Positions 32,589 through 44,579 of a stretch of DNA of 64,000 nucleotides are shown here, piece by piece. Where the stretch lies: positions 116,085 through 180,084 of the forward strand of contig FWCC01000235.1 in NCBI GenBank assembly GCA_900169235.1, written 5' to 3'. The notes beneath the pieces were generated by a model. The model saw only the letters and a program-made list of their open reading frames with translations. It had not been told where the DNA came from and searched no databases. Source of the DNA: Zarea fungicola (lineage: Eukaryota; Ascomycota; Sordariomycetes; Hypocreales; Cordycipitaceae). Each line of letters opens with the position of its first letter. Position 1 is the stretch's first letter. Position numbers and translations under genes: made by a program.

Positions 32589-33448
32589 GTTGGGATAATT
32601 TCCAGAAATAATTGACAAGACTGGCTTATGATTAGTTTCAAACTTTGATAAAGGGTTTCCAAAACATAGCATGAACAAAGGGCAGCCTCTCTGGGAACTG
32701 ACAATGTGGCAGGACTGATCTGGTTGGCACAGCTCAGGTGTGAGAAGAGATTGACAAGTGGTGCGTTTGCGGGCGGGTAGAAAGACTTGGTAAATCCAAT
32801 AATCGACGTGAGAGAAGCTTTGCAATGTTTGGGTTAACAACAGTAGAAGTAGAAAAGACGAGGTCTTTGTACGGGCGGCTGATGAATCGAAGAGGAGTGA
32901 GAAGAGCAAGAAGAACGGCGAGATCTCCTCTTTTCAACGGCCCAGCACAAACGAAAGATACCTAGGCTACGAATTATGTCTACAGAGAGAAAATTAAGTC
33001 CATGCAAACGGCTAAGAGCTGCTTTGGTGCTGGGGCAAGCCGTCAGTCCAGTGCCCAGGACTGCTGCCAGCTGGCAGCCCAGCAAGCAGGTGGAGCAAAA
33101 GGTGGCTGGGCATGTATTGAGCTGTGAATCGGGGTGCGTCTCGCTTCTCTAGCCTTGGAATGGGTTTTGTTGGTCTAATTTTAGAATTTTGGTGGTTGGC
33201 TTTTTGAGCGTCGTTGAGCTGTGCGAATTGTTGCCCTGCTTGGTCACTCTTGTTTGATGTCGAAGATGGACCAAAGTTGTTGGTGATTCCCGACGCAGAC
33301 GACTAAATTCGCACCTAAATCATTAAGAGAAGCAAAAAAAAAAAATTCATTTTGAGCAGAGTGAATAGAATATTGTAGATATAGCGCAAACTGAAGTGTA
33401 GACCGGCGAGCCCCCAAGCAATAAAGATATCTTAGCCAAACTTGTCAC
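32589..33448. other. Intergenic, M1 promoter and leader
   Basis: 860 bp upstream of M1. An ORF extends upstream of the M1 ATG in frame, but its residues look like translated leader. No other gene seen. Confidence 0.45.
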
Positions 33449-34180
33449 TCAATCCCTCTCAGCTCCTCCTGTCCTCCATTTGTAGAATACATTCTTCAAA
33501 ATTCCTGACTTCTTTGATTTTTTGCCATTCTGACGTTGAATTTTCGAGTTTCTATCCTGGAAGCGAAATTGTGGTGGGATATTGAAGCATTGTTGATGCT
33601 GTGTAATTGGAGCCGCCACTTTCACGAGATGACTTTGCCCCGACCGTAGATTATTGGTTGCTTCTGAAAGTTGATATGCCAATGAAGAGATGAGCTCCAG
33701 ATTATTAGCTGCAGTGACCGAAATATTTTGAAGAGTCTGAAGCTGCTCGTCGAGGCGCCCGACTTGGCAGCCAAGAGTATTATTTTGCGTCTGTAGATCC
33801 GTATTCTCAGATTCAAAGCGTTGGTTCTCAGAGTCAAGGCGCCTAATATTGAGTCTCAGTGGTCCCATTGCATCGGCCAACTTTTGTTCAATGACATGCT
33901 CGATAATTGTGTAGATAGTCTCTGAGATGTGGGACATATCCTGATGGGCAAGCTGTGCCTCATTCTGGCTGTTATACTGGCTTTGTGGCAAACAAAGTCC
34001 TTCGCAGTTGCGTAATAAAGACTCTGATGAAAAATTCTGTGCTTCTTCCGCCAAATTGTACATTGGAGACTCAGGCGGCGTCACTAGGCCGTAGCGATTT
34101 AGGACTGGAGCCGATGTTGGCTGAAAGCGCGCACTCGACAGGAGGAAGCCAGCACCGTTGTGCTCCAAACCTAGAGACAT
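33449..34180 (-). CDS. Coiled-coil protein of unknown function within the Myb-like array
   Basis: I do not recognise the family. Single exon, ATG start, 243 aa. The N-terminal third is Ser/Asn/Gln-rich with a TPPESP motif. The middle (about 80-175) is a predicted coiled coil with a repeating Leu/Asn/Glu pattern: IIEHVIEQKLADAMGPLRL, RRLDSENQRFESENTDLQTQ, VGRLDEQLQTLQNI. The C-terminus is basic (KIQRQNGKKSKKSGIL) and could be a nuclear signal. A TATA-like stretch lies at 34312-34319, about 130 bp upstream. It is flanked by Myb-like genes M1 and M2 on the same strand, so a role with them is possible but unproven. Confidence 0.6.
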   Translation of the reverse strand: MSLGLEHNGAGFLLSSARFQPTSAPVLNRYGLVTPPESPMYNLAEEAQNFSSESLLRNCEGLCLPQSQYNSQNEAQLAHQDMSHISETIYTIIEHVIEQKLADAMGPLRLNIRRLDSENQRFESENTDLQTQNNTLGCQVGRLDEQLQTLQNISVTAANNLELISSLAYQLSEATNNLRSGQSHLVKVAAPITQHQQCFNIPPQFRFQDRNSKIQRQNGKKSKKSGILKNVFYKWRTGGAERD

Positions 34181-35009
34181 CTTTTGCCAGTTGCAGTAAA
34201 TTAATTGAGTACAATTTTCTTATCGAATTTCTTCTTCAAAGACAGATGTAGAAAGAACGAGAATGATGCAAAGAAAGAAAACAAGTCTCAGCCTTCCCGA
34301 GGGCAGCATCGTGTATATAAGTAACTAGTCGCGGTTGTGATGGAGTTTTAGAATCCACAAAAAGGGACAAAAAGAAGGAATGCAATTGATTATTCCAATT
34401 TGCCTCATCGGCTCATTTCAATTCTGAGATCCTATTGTCCAGCTGTACCATAGTGAGAAAGTGCCTTGGTTGAATGGGGCGTGTGACCCCATGGCACCAG
34501 CTGCCGGCTGCCAGCTGCCAGCTAGGCCCATTTAACATGGCCGCTCAATGGGACAATGCGTGGCTCAGGGATTATATTAAAAATAAGGTGGCTGGATTTT
34601 GAGATATTTTTTGGTTAATAGATGCGGGTGTCGTTTGAAAAACCCCAAGTAGGAATCTCGCTTTAATCAAGTGCTGAGATGAAATCCGGTAGCTGAAATC
34701 AACATTTATGGTCACGGCGCTACAAGAATGTTTGTATCTCGTAAAAATTCCATTATTCCTCTCTGTCCAGTAGCTTTGTTTAACCAAGCTCATTCATCTA
34801 CTTTTTGTCTGCTTTGTGTGCATTCCGTCCACACGATATCAGCAAAACCCGAGCTGAAGCATCTTCGTCTCGGAAACTCCAAATAATCCTTCCTCCCACC
34901 CAAATAAAATCAAAATTTCAAGTACGACTTTATCGACTGCTCTGCATTCCTCATTTCATAATGCCTCTGGACGTGTCCCAGGGGTAGTTAATTTCCACGG
35001 GCAAATAGC
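34181..35009. other. Intergenic within the Myb-like array
   Basis: 829 bp, AT-rich; promoter of the coiled-coil gene on the left, M2 3' flank on the right. Nothing else seen. Confidence 0.5.
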
Positions 35010-35721
35010 TCAGATCTCGCCGTTGTTAGCCATGTCCTCGGGAGCATCTATACCGTCGTGATTAGTAACAGAAGAAAGACTGCTGTATGTACCAGTTTCC
35101 TGCAAACGTACCGGAAAGAGACGAGTCAGACTCTTCCTTGACAGCCACTTTCTCATCCACCTCCTCGTTGTCTTCCGACGGCTCGGATTCAACCTTGACC
35201 TTGGTCTTGGCCTTCGACTTCGGGGCAGCGCGTGGCGCGGCGACCTTGGCCTTCTTCGCAACCTTTTCCTTGGGGGATGACATAACGAGCGCCTTGCGCT
35301 TCTTCGTAGGCTTTGGTGCCGGCTCCTCATCGTCCTCTTCTTCGCTGACGGCGGCCGCTGGAGCAGCAGGTGCAGGCGTGGCCGCTGGAGGGCCGCCCGT
35401 CACTTTGCCACTGCTAGAGACATTGTTGGCTTTGAGAAGGCGCTCATATCGCTTGGATCTAGACAAAACCAGTGAGAAGAAAACATTTAACGAGATTCAG
35501 GGCAATGGGACTTACGCGGCTCCCTTGGAAACAATGTCGAGTTCCTTGGCAACAGTCTCAAAGTTGGGCTGCGATAAGACATGAACTGTTAGTATACCAA
35601 TCTGCCTCATGTAAGGCGATGTGCATGATTGGTATTTTTCAAGACTGACCTTGCCGTTCGTGGTATGATTGATACACACAACCAAGAAGCGAATGTTGTC
35701 TCGTGGGTCGACTTTGGACAT
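35010..35721 (-). CDS. M2: Myb/SANT-like domain protein, 169 aa
   Basis: Four exons: 35721-35650, 35568-35516, 35458-35112 and 35047-35010. The domain fills residues 6-55: DNIRFLVVCINHTTNGK, NFETVAKELDIVSKGAA, SKRYERLLKANNV. This is the best match in the window to the fungal Myb-like class I know as Myb_DNA-bind_8. Intron 1 lies between helices 1 and 2 (phase 0). Intron 2 lies just before helix 3 (phase 2), the same place and phase as in M6, M9 and M10. The tail is Ala/Pro then Lys-rich (KPTKKRKALVMSSPKEK) and finally acidic, typical of small nuclear proteins. Each splice junction keeps the frame and has GT-AG ends. Confidence 0.82.
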
Positions 35722-36552
35722 TTTGTCGGATAAACGGCACACGAGAGATGAGGGGGCAGAGCGAAGGTTACGGAGATAATAAAAAGAAAAACAAGAAAGA
35801 CGAACGGAAGTAAATTAATAGCTGGAAGGGTCGATTTTGGTTTGGTGGAGAGAGAAACAAAAGCGGTTATGAGTCAAGATGTGGTCAATGAGTAGGTTGG
35901 TTGCTGGTCTGTGGTTGCTTGTCGGCGAGTGATGGTGGCAGACGGTGGGAGGAAGCAGCAGCAGAAACAATCGAACAATCAGGCAGCCGAGAATTTGTCA
36001 TACGCTAAATCAAGAATATGGACAGGCGGTGACTTTTTAATTTCTTTTCCGGACAGAACACAGAATAGACAAGCGAGAGGAAACGCAGTGGGAGGCTGGC
36101 GGGTGAGGTGTGCGAGGACGGCAGTCAAGGTGAGGATGAAGTGAAATTGGCAGACGTGTGCGTGCATCAGCAAGCGACGGAAGCTGGACCGATAACGAGG
36201 ATAAGAATTTGAAGCTTTTTCTTCTTTCACTGGAGATGTGTTGATTTACTTTATTTGCATAGAAATTGGATCTAGTGTTCTTGTTCATCACCTATGCCTC
36301 ATGTTGTTGTCTCTTAATATTTATGAAGAAAATACTCTGTTCGTTTTATCAATCTCAAGTATAGCAAATTCCTTTATAGAAAGTATTTTCTCTCTTTCTT
36401 TTGTTGATCCCAAAATAATTGTCCGTTCCCAATGTAGCAAAAACCATCTCAAGTAAATCCCCCACGCTTTTATAGACTTGTAACGTCATGAAAAACATGC
36501 CATATAGATGGCCCATCAGCCATCTTTATCCACTCCCACCCTCTGCGTCTGT
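35722..36552. other. Intergenic within the Myb-like array
   Basis: 831 bp holding the M2 promoter (purine-rich on the plus strand around 35740-36000) and M3 3' flank. No gene seen. Confidence 0.5.
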
Positions 36553-36995
36553 CTAAAACTCTTCATCCATGTTGTACGCTGGAACAGCTTTTTTACCAGC
36601 AGGCTGTGGCTCCACCTTCACCATCTCGACGTCCTCTTCCTTCACTTCCACATCTTCGTCGGCGTTGTCATCCTCCTCGATGTACTGCGGCTTCTTCTTA
36701 ACAGCACGAGGGGATCTCTTCGTCACCTTACAAGGGCTACTTCCAGCTGCGCTCTTTTTTTCTTTGGTGTCGATGGGGTGCTACCTGCATCGCCGCCGGT
36801 TTTTTTGTTCCAACCGAGACAGATGCACATCTGGCGGTAGCGCTCCTTGATAGACTTGGCATTGCCAAGGGAGGCGGCCGAGGCGGCAGCATCCCAGTCC
36901 ACGACAGGCTTGCTCTGCATGTTGGCAAAGATGGCTTTGAGGATACGCATCTCACCGTCGGTGAGGGTCACCTTTTCGGAATCGAGGTTGGCCAT
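36553..36995 (-). CDS. M3: Myb/SANT-like domain protein with apparent frame change
   Basis: From the ATG at 36995 the frame encodes MANLDSEKVTLTDGEMRILK, then DWDAAASAASLGNAKSIKERYRQMCICLGW, the family domain at residues 12-66. The same frame stops about 25 residues later at 36725-36723. In another frame a lysine- and acid-rich tail characteristic of this family continues (KVTKRSPRAVKKKPQYIEEDD... to PAYNMDEEF) and stops at 36553. The two can be joined either by a 38-bp intron (GTAGCA...GCGCAG; product 134 aa) or by one extra base in the A7 run at 36761-36755 (147 aa). Thirty-eight bp is very short for a fungal intron. An assembly or real indel is therefore possible. Confidence 0.65.
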
Positions 36996-37601
36996 GGTGG
37001 GTGAGTGTTTGTCCGAGGGATGCTGGAGTAACAAAGACTTAAAACGTCAGAGAAGAGAAATATCAAGAAGTATTAAGAAGAAGAAGACTCAATTCACGTA
37101 CATTTACGAAGAGAATCGAAAAGTTTCTAGAACAATACCAGAGAGATCAGGTTGTTTGTTATGGATGTCAGAGTGTTAGAATGGCGTAGAGTGTAAGAAA
37201 GCAAAATACCGTTCTTAAAGCTCATGCTTGAAACTAGAGCACGGACCATACATACAGCTTGCTTATTTACTTAGCCAGGTATCCAGAGCTTCAAACGGAA
37301 ATCCGAGGTGTGTTTACTTGCTCAGAACGCATCAGCTCAACCCGTCAAAGTAACATGGCTCGTCTAAAGAGAATGACGAGCAAACACCTGCGTTTTAGTT
37401 TCCCATAGCGATTCATTTTTCTCTACTACTCTAGTAGATAACTGTCAAAGCAAATTCGTAGGCTGCTAAATGTATAAATAAAAGAGCAAAACAAACTGTC
37501 CGGAATGAAAGAAAGCGACGACTAGTAGCGCCCTGGGTTCCCTGGTGTACCACATTTCCGTGCCTCGAAGCTACCGACGCAATATATTCCGGATCAAACG
37601 T
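36996..37601. other. Intergenic within the Myb-like array
   Basis: 606 bp; M3 promoter and M4 3' flank. No gene seen. Confidence 0.5.
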
Positions 37602-38194
37602 TTAAAAATACGTAAATTCATCGATTGGAAGCTCCTCCTTGACAACAACAGACTGTTGGTATTCTTCTTTAATTTCCATCGGCTTAATGTCGGTCAAGCT
37701 CGTTTTGTCCTCCTCGTCTTCCTCTAGTTCCTCCTTTTTGGATACACGACCACGGCCACGACCGCTCCCCCCTCCCCTGCGAGCCTTGGTAACCTTAGTT
37801 GGTGTAGTGGCGGTGGCAGCACTGTCATCGGTCTTCTTGGTTCTTTTGGTAGGGCTATCGCTATCGAGGCCGTACTTCCTCTTGATTTGACCAAATCGGA
37901 CCTGTTACGGAATAATGAAGAAATGGTTAGTGACAATAGCAGTAAAGTTGCGAGGGTAAAAGCGATCATGAAAGTTACTGAAAAGAAAGGCGGGGAGGGA
38001 AGAAAATTGAATGAAGCAGTAGAAAATGAATCAGAAATAGGCCAGACCTTTGCAACGGCAGCATTTTTAAAGCCAGTGCTTTCTGCAACCGCATCCCAGT
38101 CAATTTCGGCCTTGTTCTTCATGTGCTTGACGATATTGAAGAAGAAAACCCCCTCTGTGGCCGTGGGGCCATTCTTTCCTGCTTCATCGGCCAT
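37602..38194 (-). CDS. M4: Myb/SANT-like domain protein, 148 aa
   Basis: Two exons, 38194-38048 and 37901-37602, with a 146-bp intron (phase 0). Residues 12-63 form the domain: TEGVFFFNIVKHMKNKAEID, WDAVAESTGFKNAAVAK, then VRFGQIKRKYGLD after the intron. The intron again separates helix 2 from helix 3. The tail has SPTKRTKK, an Arg-Gly block (RRGGGSGRGRGR) and an acidic SUMO-like patch context (IKPMEIKEEYQQSVVVKEEL). The Arg-Gly block suggests an additional nucleic-acid contact. Closest neighbours in the window by pattern are M3 and M2. No other function can be assigned. Confidence 0.8.
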
Positions 38195-39099
38195 TGTTAC
38201 TGATCTGGTGATGGGTTGGATTTGTGAGGTGCAAGGGCAGAGTGATCCGAATACAAAGCAGCGCGGTTGATCGCAGTTATTGTTGGGTGCAGTCAGGATG
38301 TTCTGACGTAAAAGCTGCGTGGGGGCAGTAGGATACTGGAAAGGGAGAAAATGGAATAAAAGAAAACGGGAGATCGGTAAAAGAAATTAATTGCACAAAC
38401 AGAAAAGTGAAAAGAAGAGGTAGGTTCAAAAGGCGGCCTCATCAAAATGGTGGCATGATGAAGAACCCGATCGGTCTTAACAGGAGAAGTGAACAGGATC
38501 TGAGATCCAATTGCCTATAACGGCTGGCACAACATCACAAGAGATTCACGCGCATCACGACTACGACGACATCATTTCAGTTTAGAGAAATAGTTGGTGC
38601 GTATTCACTGAGAATTATAGCAATTTAGAGTTAAATCGGGCAGGCAGATAGAAAGCAAAAAGCATATGTATATTGTACATGTTCGTCTTTTCCTGCTCTT
38701 ACCAAAAAGAGCTACAGATCCTAAAAAGAAAGAAAACGCCGTTCGCTTTTTGCCAAGTAATAATCAACGCCGATAATCAAGAAGTGGGAAAGTGTCATCT
38801 CAAGGCGCTTGGCTGCAAGCAATTTCTCCTCAACAAAAAGAGGAAGAGACTCAGCGCACGCCTGAGATGACATCCCATCTGCAAATGTTTTTGTTGTTTG
38901 CTTCGTCATTAGGTCGTAAAAAAAAGCCGAAAGAGAAGCTGCAAGTGTCTAAAGCAGCAGCAACAAGCCATGTTTCCCTTTATATTACATCCAGTTTTCT
39001 CCGTAGAACGTTATCCTTGTTCCTTTTGTTGTCATACTAAGAGAAGTCATCGGCTTCACCTCATCACATTATTTGTATAGGGGAAAAAAAGGGAGGGTA
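38195..39099. other. Intergenic within the Myb-like array
   Basis: 905 bp; M4 promoter on the left, M5 3' flank on the right. Nothing else seen. Confidence 0.5.
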
Positions 39100-39886
39100 T
39101 CAAAAGTGTCCATCTTGGAACTGGTCGGCCCAGAGAGACTGCGTTGCACCGAGATCCGCCTGGCTACTGAGGTCAAAAGTGCCGGCTCCGAAGTTGCTCA
39201 TGTCATAAGCAGCCTCAAACGCAGAAAAGTCGGGTGACCCCTCAAGGCCGGGTTCCTGCTTGAGAAACTCTGAGCCGTCATCGAGAGTGTAACTGGAATG
39301 TTGAGGAATTTGATGAATGGTGGAAGGGTCGAGAGACAATGACTGGGTCATATCATCGCTACAGGGAGTCATGAAGCGCGGGTTATCAAAGTCGTCACCG
39401 AGATCTCCCATGTAAGGGGAGACGTCAGGAGTAAACTGCGACAAATATAGTGTTGGCAAAGATACTTAATGACGACTTTTCTAGAGTAGTTCCATAGACA
39501 TACCTGAGGATACGATGACAGGCTGATGCCAGATTCTGACTTGATGATATTCTCCTTCTTGCTGACGTTCGAGTCTCGTCGAGAGGAGGAAGCCGACTTG
39601 GATACCTTGGCCTTTTCGCCGGAGCTTCTTCTCTTCTGGGGCTCGTGACCAGTAATCGTCGAGCGGAAGCGAGAATATCTCATTCTGGCGGCGTGGCCGT
39701 TGGTGATGGGCTGGAGTAAAACGGGATCATTGGCAACTAAGGTCCAATCAATCTGAGGAGCAAAAAAATTAGATATGTGGCACGTAGAAGCATTTTTAAA
39801 CCGCTAAAACTCACGTCTTTGAGATTCTTTTGCTTGAGAATGGCAAAGAGGAATCTAGCCATGGCATTGTCGGCGTTGGAAGTCAT
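39100..39886 (-). CDS. M5: Myb/SANT-like domain protein, 218 aa
   Basis: Three exons: 39886-39815, 39752-39504 and 39435-39100. The domain is at residues 4-60: ADNAMARFLFAILKQKNLKD, IDWTLVANDPVLLQPI, NGHAARMRYSRFRSTITG. The first intron is phase 0 just before IDW. A basic Ser-rich segment (QKRRSSGEKAKVSKSASSSRR) and a Lys-Ser-Glu motif (IIKSESG) follow. The C-terminal half is acidic with Asp/Phe/Tyr pairs (VSPYMGDLGDDFDNPRFMTP; later SPDFSAFEAAYDMSNFG), which resembles an activation region. Together with M1 it is the most factor-like member of the array. Confidence 0.82.
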
Positions 39887-42864
39887 GATGGCAGGAGGAT
39901 GGAGTTTTGGGATAGGTTGATCAATGTAGAACGAAGAGGAAAAAGTAGCCGGGTGAGTCGAGGTTGATATGGATTAGGATCTGAACATCAAGAAGAAGTG
40001 AAGCGACTCAAACGGTGGGGCTTGAGCGAGGGTCGAAGCGAGGCTAGATGGTGCCTGAAAGACCGAGACAATGATGGGCGGGCGAGACGAGACACGGTTT
40101 AGTTCCCGGTTTTTCAAATGGTTGCGTGGACAAGAAACGCAGCTAGTGAAGCCCAAGGGAGAATGTTGCGGAGGCGGAGCGACGTGAACGCAGATGTGGC
40201 GATGTTAGAGCTGGAATTGGGTCACGGCGAATACAAAGGCGTGGACAATGAAGTGGCGTGAGGGTATTGTTGATGAGGAATAGTTAGAATATGGAAGATA
40301 CAAGTAGATGATTTCTCTTATATGTAAGATACGAGTAGGGGAGGAAGAGAGAAGAGAGAGAGCACCGAATGGCGGCAAGGCACCAAGGCCAGACCTGGAT
40401 GAATATATAGGCGTGCTACAAAGCTAGTGGGCCATGTGCGTGTGTTTTCCCATACCGGCAAAGAGCCAACTCCCACCTAGTTAGTACCTGGAATCCATAC
40501 TGACTCTTTTCCTAAGCCGCACGCCCCCTCGGGCAAGGCTATGACGGGATTCAATCTAACAAGTTGCATGGGAAATATGTGAGAGGCGAGAAGTTGAGAA
40601 GGAAAGGTGTGAGCGGGGCAGCGTTGTTGCCTGGCGGGCGCTGCCAATTGCTTGTCTGAGCAACTCCCAACTCCATTGACCCTTTGCTGAGAAATGCAGC
40701 CCACAGGCGCTAGCAGGCTTTTGGCTCAAGCTAAATAGTGCGGCTAGGCCCTGTTGGGCCTTGAAGGCTTGGATTTATAGTGGCACAAGGCTACGTTGGA
40801 TGGGGCTTCTCGCTCGGCATGCTCGTTTTCAGGCGGCGGGGAACAGCCTCTTGAAATGCCCCAGAAACACCATTGTACCAGGAAGCTTCAGCGCGCGTAA
40901 AGTGGTTGCAACGCCGAGCAGGTCGGGAACGTGAGTTTGTACATACAGGTTGTCTGCAATTTCTTCCCCCAGACTTAAAAACGAGCAATACAAATTATAT
41001 TGTCTGTCACAATTGTCCACATAACTGTGACTCTATTGCATAACAAACGGCCTCGTCATTCGCAGCAGAGTCTGTCGTCGCAACCTGTCTACCTTGTACG
41101 TACGTTCCTGCGCTAGCTAAAAGCTGCGAAACCTCGTCATAGGAGGTCGCTAATCTTTTTCCTCTGCCTTTGCCAACATTTTTTTTTCTTTTCTTTTTTT
41201 ATTGGCTATGGCCTGAAACTAAGTGTGACTCATTCAGGTTCATCCCCATCAAATCGGTAAAGGCTAGTAAGTGGAGAGGGGGGGTGGTCTGGGTGCATGA
41301 GCCGTCACTCCGTTGGCGTCGCAATCAGGAAGCCACGTTGCTGGGACTTTTTTGTACCTCGCCCACCAAAAAAAGCTGTGGCAGTGACTTTTATCTGTTG
41401 AAATGAATGTTGAAATAAAGAGATTCGGTAGAGATCTGATAAAGAAGACCGTTGAACATGTCCGATCCTCTGCTTTGGGAGGGGTAAACTCATGCGAAAA
41501 GTCGGCCGAGTGTCACTACCGCAACGATACATCCCTTTGAGGGATCAATTAATTTCGTTGTTGTGCGCCATCGCTTCAAGTTTGTTTTCTCATTTCTGAT
41601 CAGCGTGGTGGTGTGTGTTTCCAAGTGCGGACCCCCCTTGTCATGGGGAGTGCTGTAGCGGAGAGGCTCAGAGGCTTATTACTTCAAAGGGGCACCTGAA
41701 GGACGGGGCATGCATCACCAGTTTTTTAATTGAAATTCTTCTGCGAAAAACCCATCCAATGGGTCTACAGCAACGGGGAAAATCTGTGAGCATATAGAAA
41801 GGTCACTTACGACCCATTGCCGACATTTTTGGAGACGTTTATGGTCGAAAACGCTTCTCAGACGAGCTTTTTGCAATGGATGGTCTTGCAGCCGTAGCTC
41901 GGGAGACGCGACGGGGCGCGCACTCCAGCGGACGACCCAAAGTCCGAGTCACCGCCAGGTTGCCACGAAAGCACGTGACTGCATTAGACCTCTTTGGGAG
42001 AGCGCGAGTGAGCAGCGCAAGACAAGTCTGGATGGTCGTTTGCCTCGTATCATTCAATGCCAGCTGCCTCCCATTGATCCCGCTATATGACCGTTGCGCG
42101 TGAATTACGAATTCTGTCAGTGGAGAGTTGTGTGTGAGAGGTGTGACGGACCAAAATGGAGAAAAAAGAAGAAAGTGAAGAGCAAAGCCAATAATTCATT
42201 TCCTACCTGCTTCCTACCTGCTGCTGATGCCGGATGCTGTCATTGTCCACACTGCAGGGTAATCTGCTGCGAGCTGACTGGCATGGGCACTGAAAGTGTT
42301 GGATTCGGTACAAAGGACAGGCCAGAGGTGGCCGGCTAAACCACGTCTAAATTCCGGGTATGTCAGACGATCGTGTTCAACCTGATGCTTCGAAAACACC
42401 AGATGCAGAAAAAAAAAACAGTAAAATATAAGGAAGTTCAAGTGCAAGTTCCGAAACCTTCCCCGCTCGTCCTTTTATTGAATTCTAGCCCAGGCCTTGC
42501 CTTCTGAGGCCACCAGCAATTCGTCCAAGTTGTAGCCTTGCAGTGAAGCACATCACGCTGCTTCCCGCTAGGGTACGTACCACCCGTTTATCGTGCACGG
42601 GCCAACGTGCAGCCTGGCAACTCCCACCTTTGGCCGAAACCATCTTGGCCTCCCGTCGCGGACAATGTCGCGCACTACCAATTTTGCCTCCCAGCCAGCG
42701 CCGTCCCTAACAGCCTCTACCAGAAATTGTCCGCCACCACCAGCACGACTCACTCACACACCACAGCAGCTGTCTACCTTTTGCTCTCCGCCTCGCGTTT
42801 GGTAGAGCAGGCCGATTTGACCCACCGTCCTACCTCGTTCAAGGCCGTCTCTCTTCTGCTGGCC
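39887..42864. other. Gene-free 3 kb centre of the Myb-like array
   Basis: Between the divergent M5 and M6 start codons. I found no ORF with family similarity, no splice-consistent gene and no RNA gene. Features noticed: a TATATA at 40399-40404 on the M5 side, T-rich tract near 41178-41200, and CT-rich leader-like sequence before M6. It is a candidate shared control region, or it may hold decayed genes. Confidence 0.5.
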
Positions 42865-43791
42865 ATGAATAACAAGAATTGGAATGATCGCGCCGACAAG
42901 GACCTGTTCTTTACTATTTTGTCCGTAAAGAACATTGGCGTCATTAGTGGAGCAGAATGGACCACCATTGGCAACCATATGCGCACCATGGGCTATGGCT
43001 TTACAAATGAGGGCTGTCGGTATGTTGACTGAACATGTCCTTTTGTCATTTTTTCTTGTAATCAGTTGCTGTCAATTCACATTGTTCTATTCCATACTCC
43101 TGTCTTTGTCTACCCGTACTCTCATGTTTATGCACTCAAATGATGTCTTGATCGTCAATTGTTTTCATCATCACATATACATCATGACCAACTCACAAGT
43201 GCGATGAAATCCCAGGCCAATTGTCTCTCGGCTTCATCTTGGTCGTTAACACCCTACCAGGCAACACTTCCAGGGCCTGCGCCGTGCCTTGAATAAGGTC
43301 GAGGCGGCTACGCCACCCGCAGAATCCTCTCGACGCGTTGACCCAACGCTGAATCCCATCACTCGACGTCCCGGCCCTGGACGTGGCCGGCCAAGAAAGT
43401 CCCAGACTGCTCCCGGAGAGGCATCCGACTCTGGGGACTCTGGGGCCTTGGATGCAAAGCACGGCACCACGTCTGTGGCGGTTGCCCCGACCCAGACTCA
43501 GACGGAAAAGGGGGCAGCTTTGGAGGACGAGCAGGCTCTTGCGACTTCAACTGGCGATGCAGACGCTGAGGGCAGCGTTGACGAGAACCCGCCGCCGAAA
43601 CGACAAAGACTCGACAACCATGCTATGGATCATGATGGTGCCCTAGATGACGAAGCTGTGCTGGCCTTAGCGGCGCACAATGGTACAACGAGTGCGGATT
43701 ATTCAGAGTGAGTCTACGCATCTTCTGCGCAAGGGCGTAAGCATTCAGCTAACGTTTTCTTGATGCTAGGTTTGGCTATGGTGATGCATAA
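42865..43791 (+). CDS. M6: Myb/SANT-like domain protein, 207 aa
   Basis: Exons 42865-43019, 43261-43707 and 43770-43791. The domain is at residues 7-63: DRADKDLFFTILSVKNIG, AEWTTIGNHMRTMGYGFTNEGCR, then after a 241-bp phase-2 intron QHFQGLRRALNK. The tail contains a Gly/Arg/Pro AT-hook-like segment (RRPGPGRGRPRKSQ), then an acidic part with PPPKRQRLD as a nuclear signal. The last exon adds only FGYGDA. The frame is open 258 nt upstream of the ATG, but that part looks like leader. It is the first plus-strand member, divergent from M5 across 3 kb. Confidence 0.82.
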
Positions 43792-44579
43792 TGCTGCCCT
43801 TGTCACATACAACTGTAGGAAGGAGATATACAAGCAATTGCAGATTCTTTTGGCGTTTTTTTTTCGGGTTTGCGAGGTTTTTCTTTGCCTGGATATATAA
43901 GGCGCACTAGCTTCGGACCCTGGACTGGGCTGTATTTTGACAGCATTGTATACATTACGACATTTCTTCTTCGTCTTTACATAGACTGGGCATGATTCCC
44001 TTGTTAAAGTATCAAATGGGCAGCTTGTTAGGGGTTCCTGTGTCACTGTAGACTGTTATGTGTACGTGATCAAGAAATTGAACCATGTGTATGTTGCTAC
44101 TGTTTGGGAAGTCGTTTTCATTGTGCGCCCAGGCCGACGGCAAGACGCAATATAGCGTCAAGATTCAGCATTCCAACGTAGAATTTCCCTTTGTGCCCGT
44201 TAGATTGGCTTTGATTAAAATCAGGAAATAGCATCTAATCATTTGTTGGTGCGAAAACGGCAAGGCAGTTGTATGGTGACATTTCGACGATGCCTCGTAT
44301 TGCTGGCTGTCCGTCTCACTCCTGATTCATATTCCTCGGGGAAAAAAAGAAATAGACCAGCGTGTAGTACTACAAACAGCCTGTTTCCATACGCTTCCAC
44401 TGTTAATTTTGAAAACTACTTTAGCTCAATAAGCGTTTGTGCCAGCTGGCAGTGAACGGCTAAAATCAAAACCTCACACGCCATCTTTCTGCAGCACAAC
44501 AAACAGCATCCAAAGCACAAACCATATTCATCAACTTGGTCTATTATTCTCTATATTCTAATCTCGAATTGCAGTCAAT
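43792..44579. other. Intergenic within the Myb-like array
   Basis: 788 bp; M6 3' flank and M7 promoter/leader. No gene seen. Confidence 0.5.

Noticed and set aside
42607..42864. N-terminal extension of M6 upstream of its ATG
   Set aside because: The upstream residues are leader-like (Ser/Thr/His/Leu) and unlike the paralogues, which all begin just before the domain.
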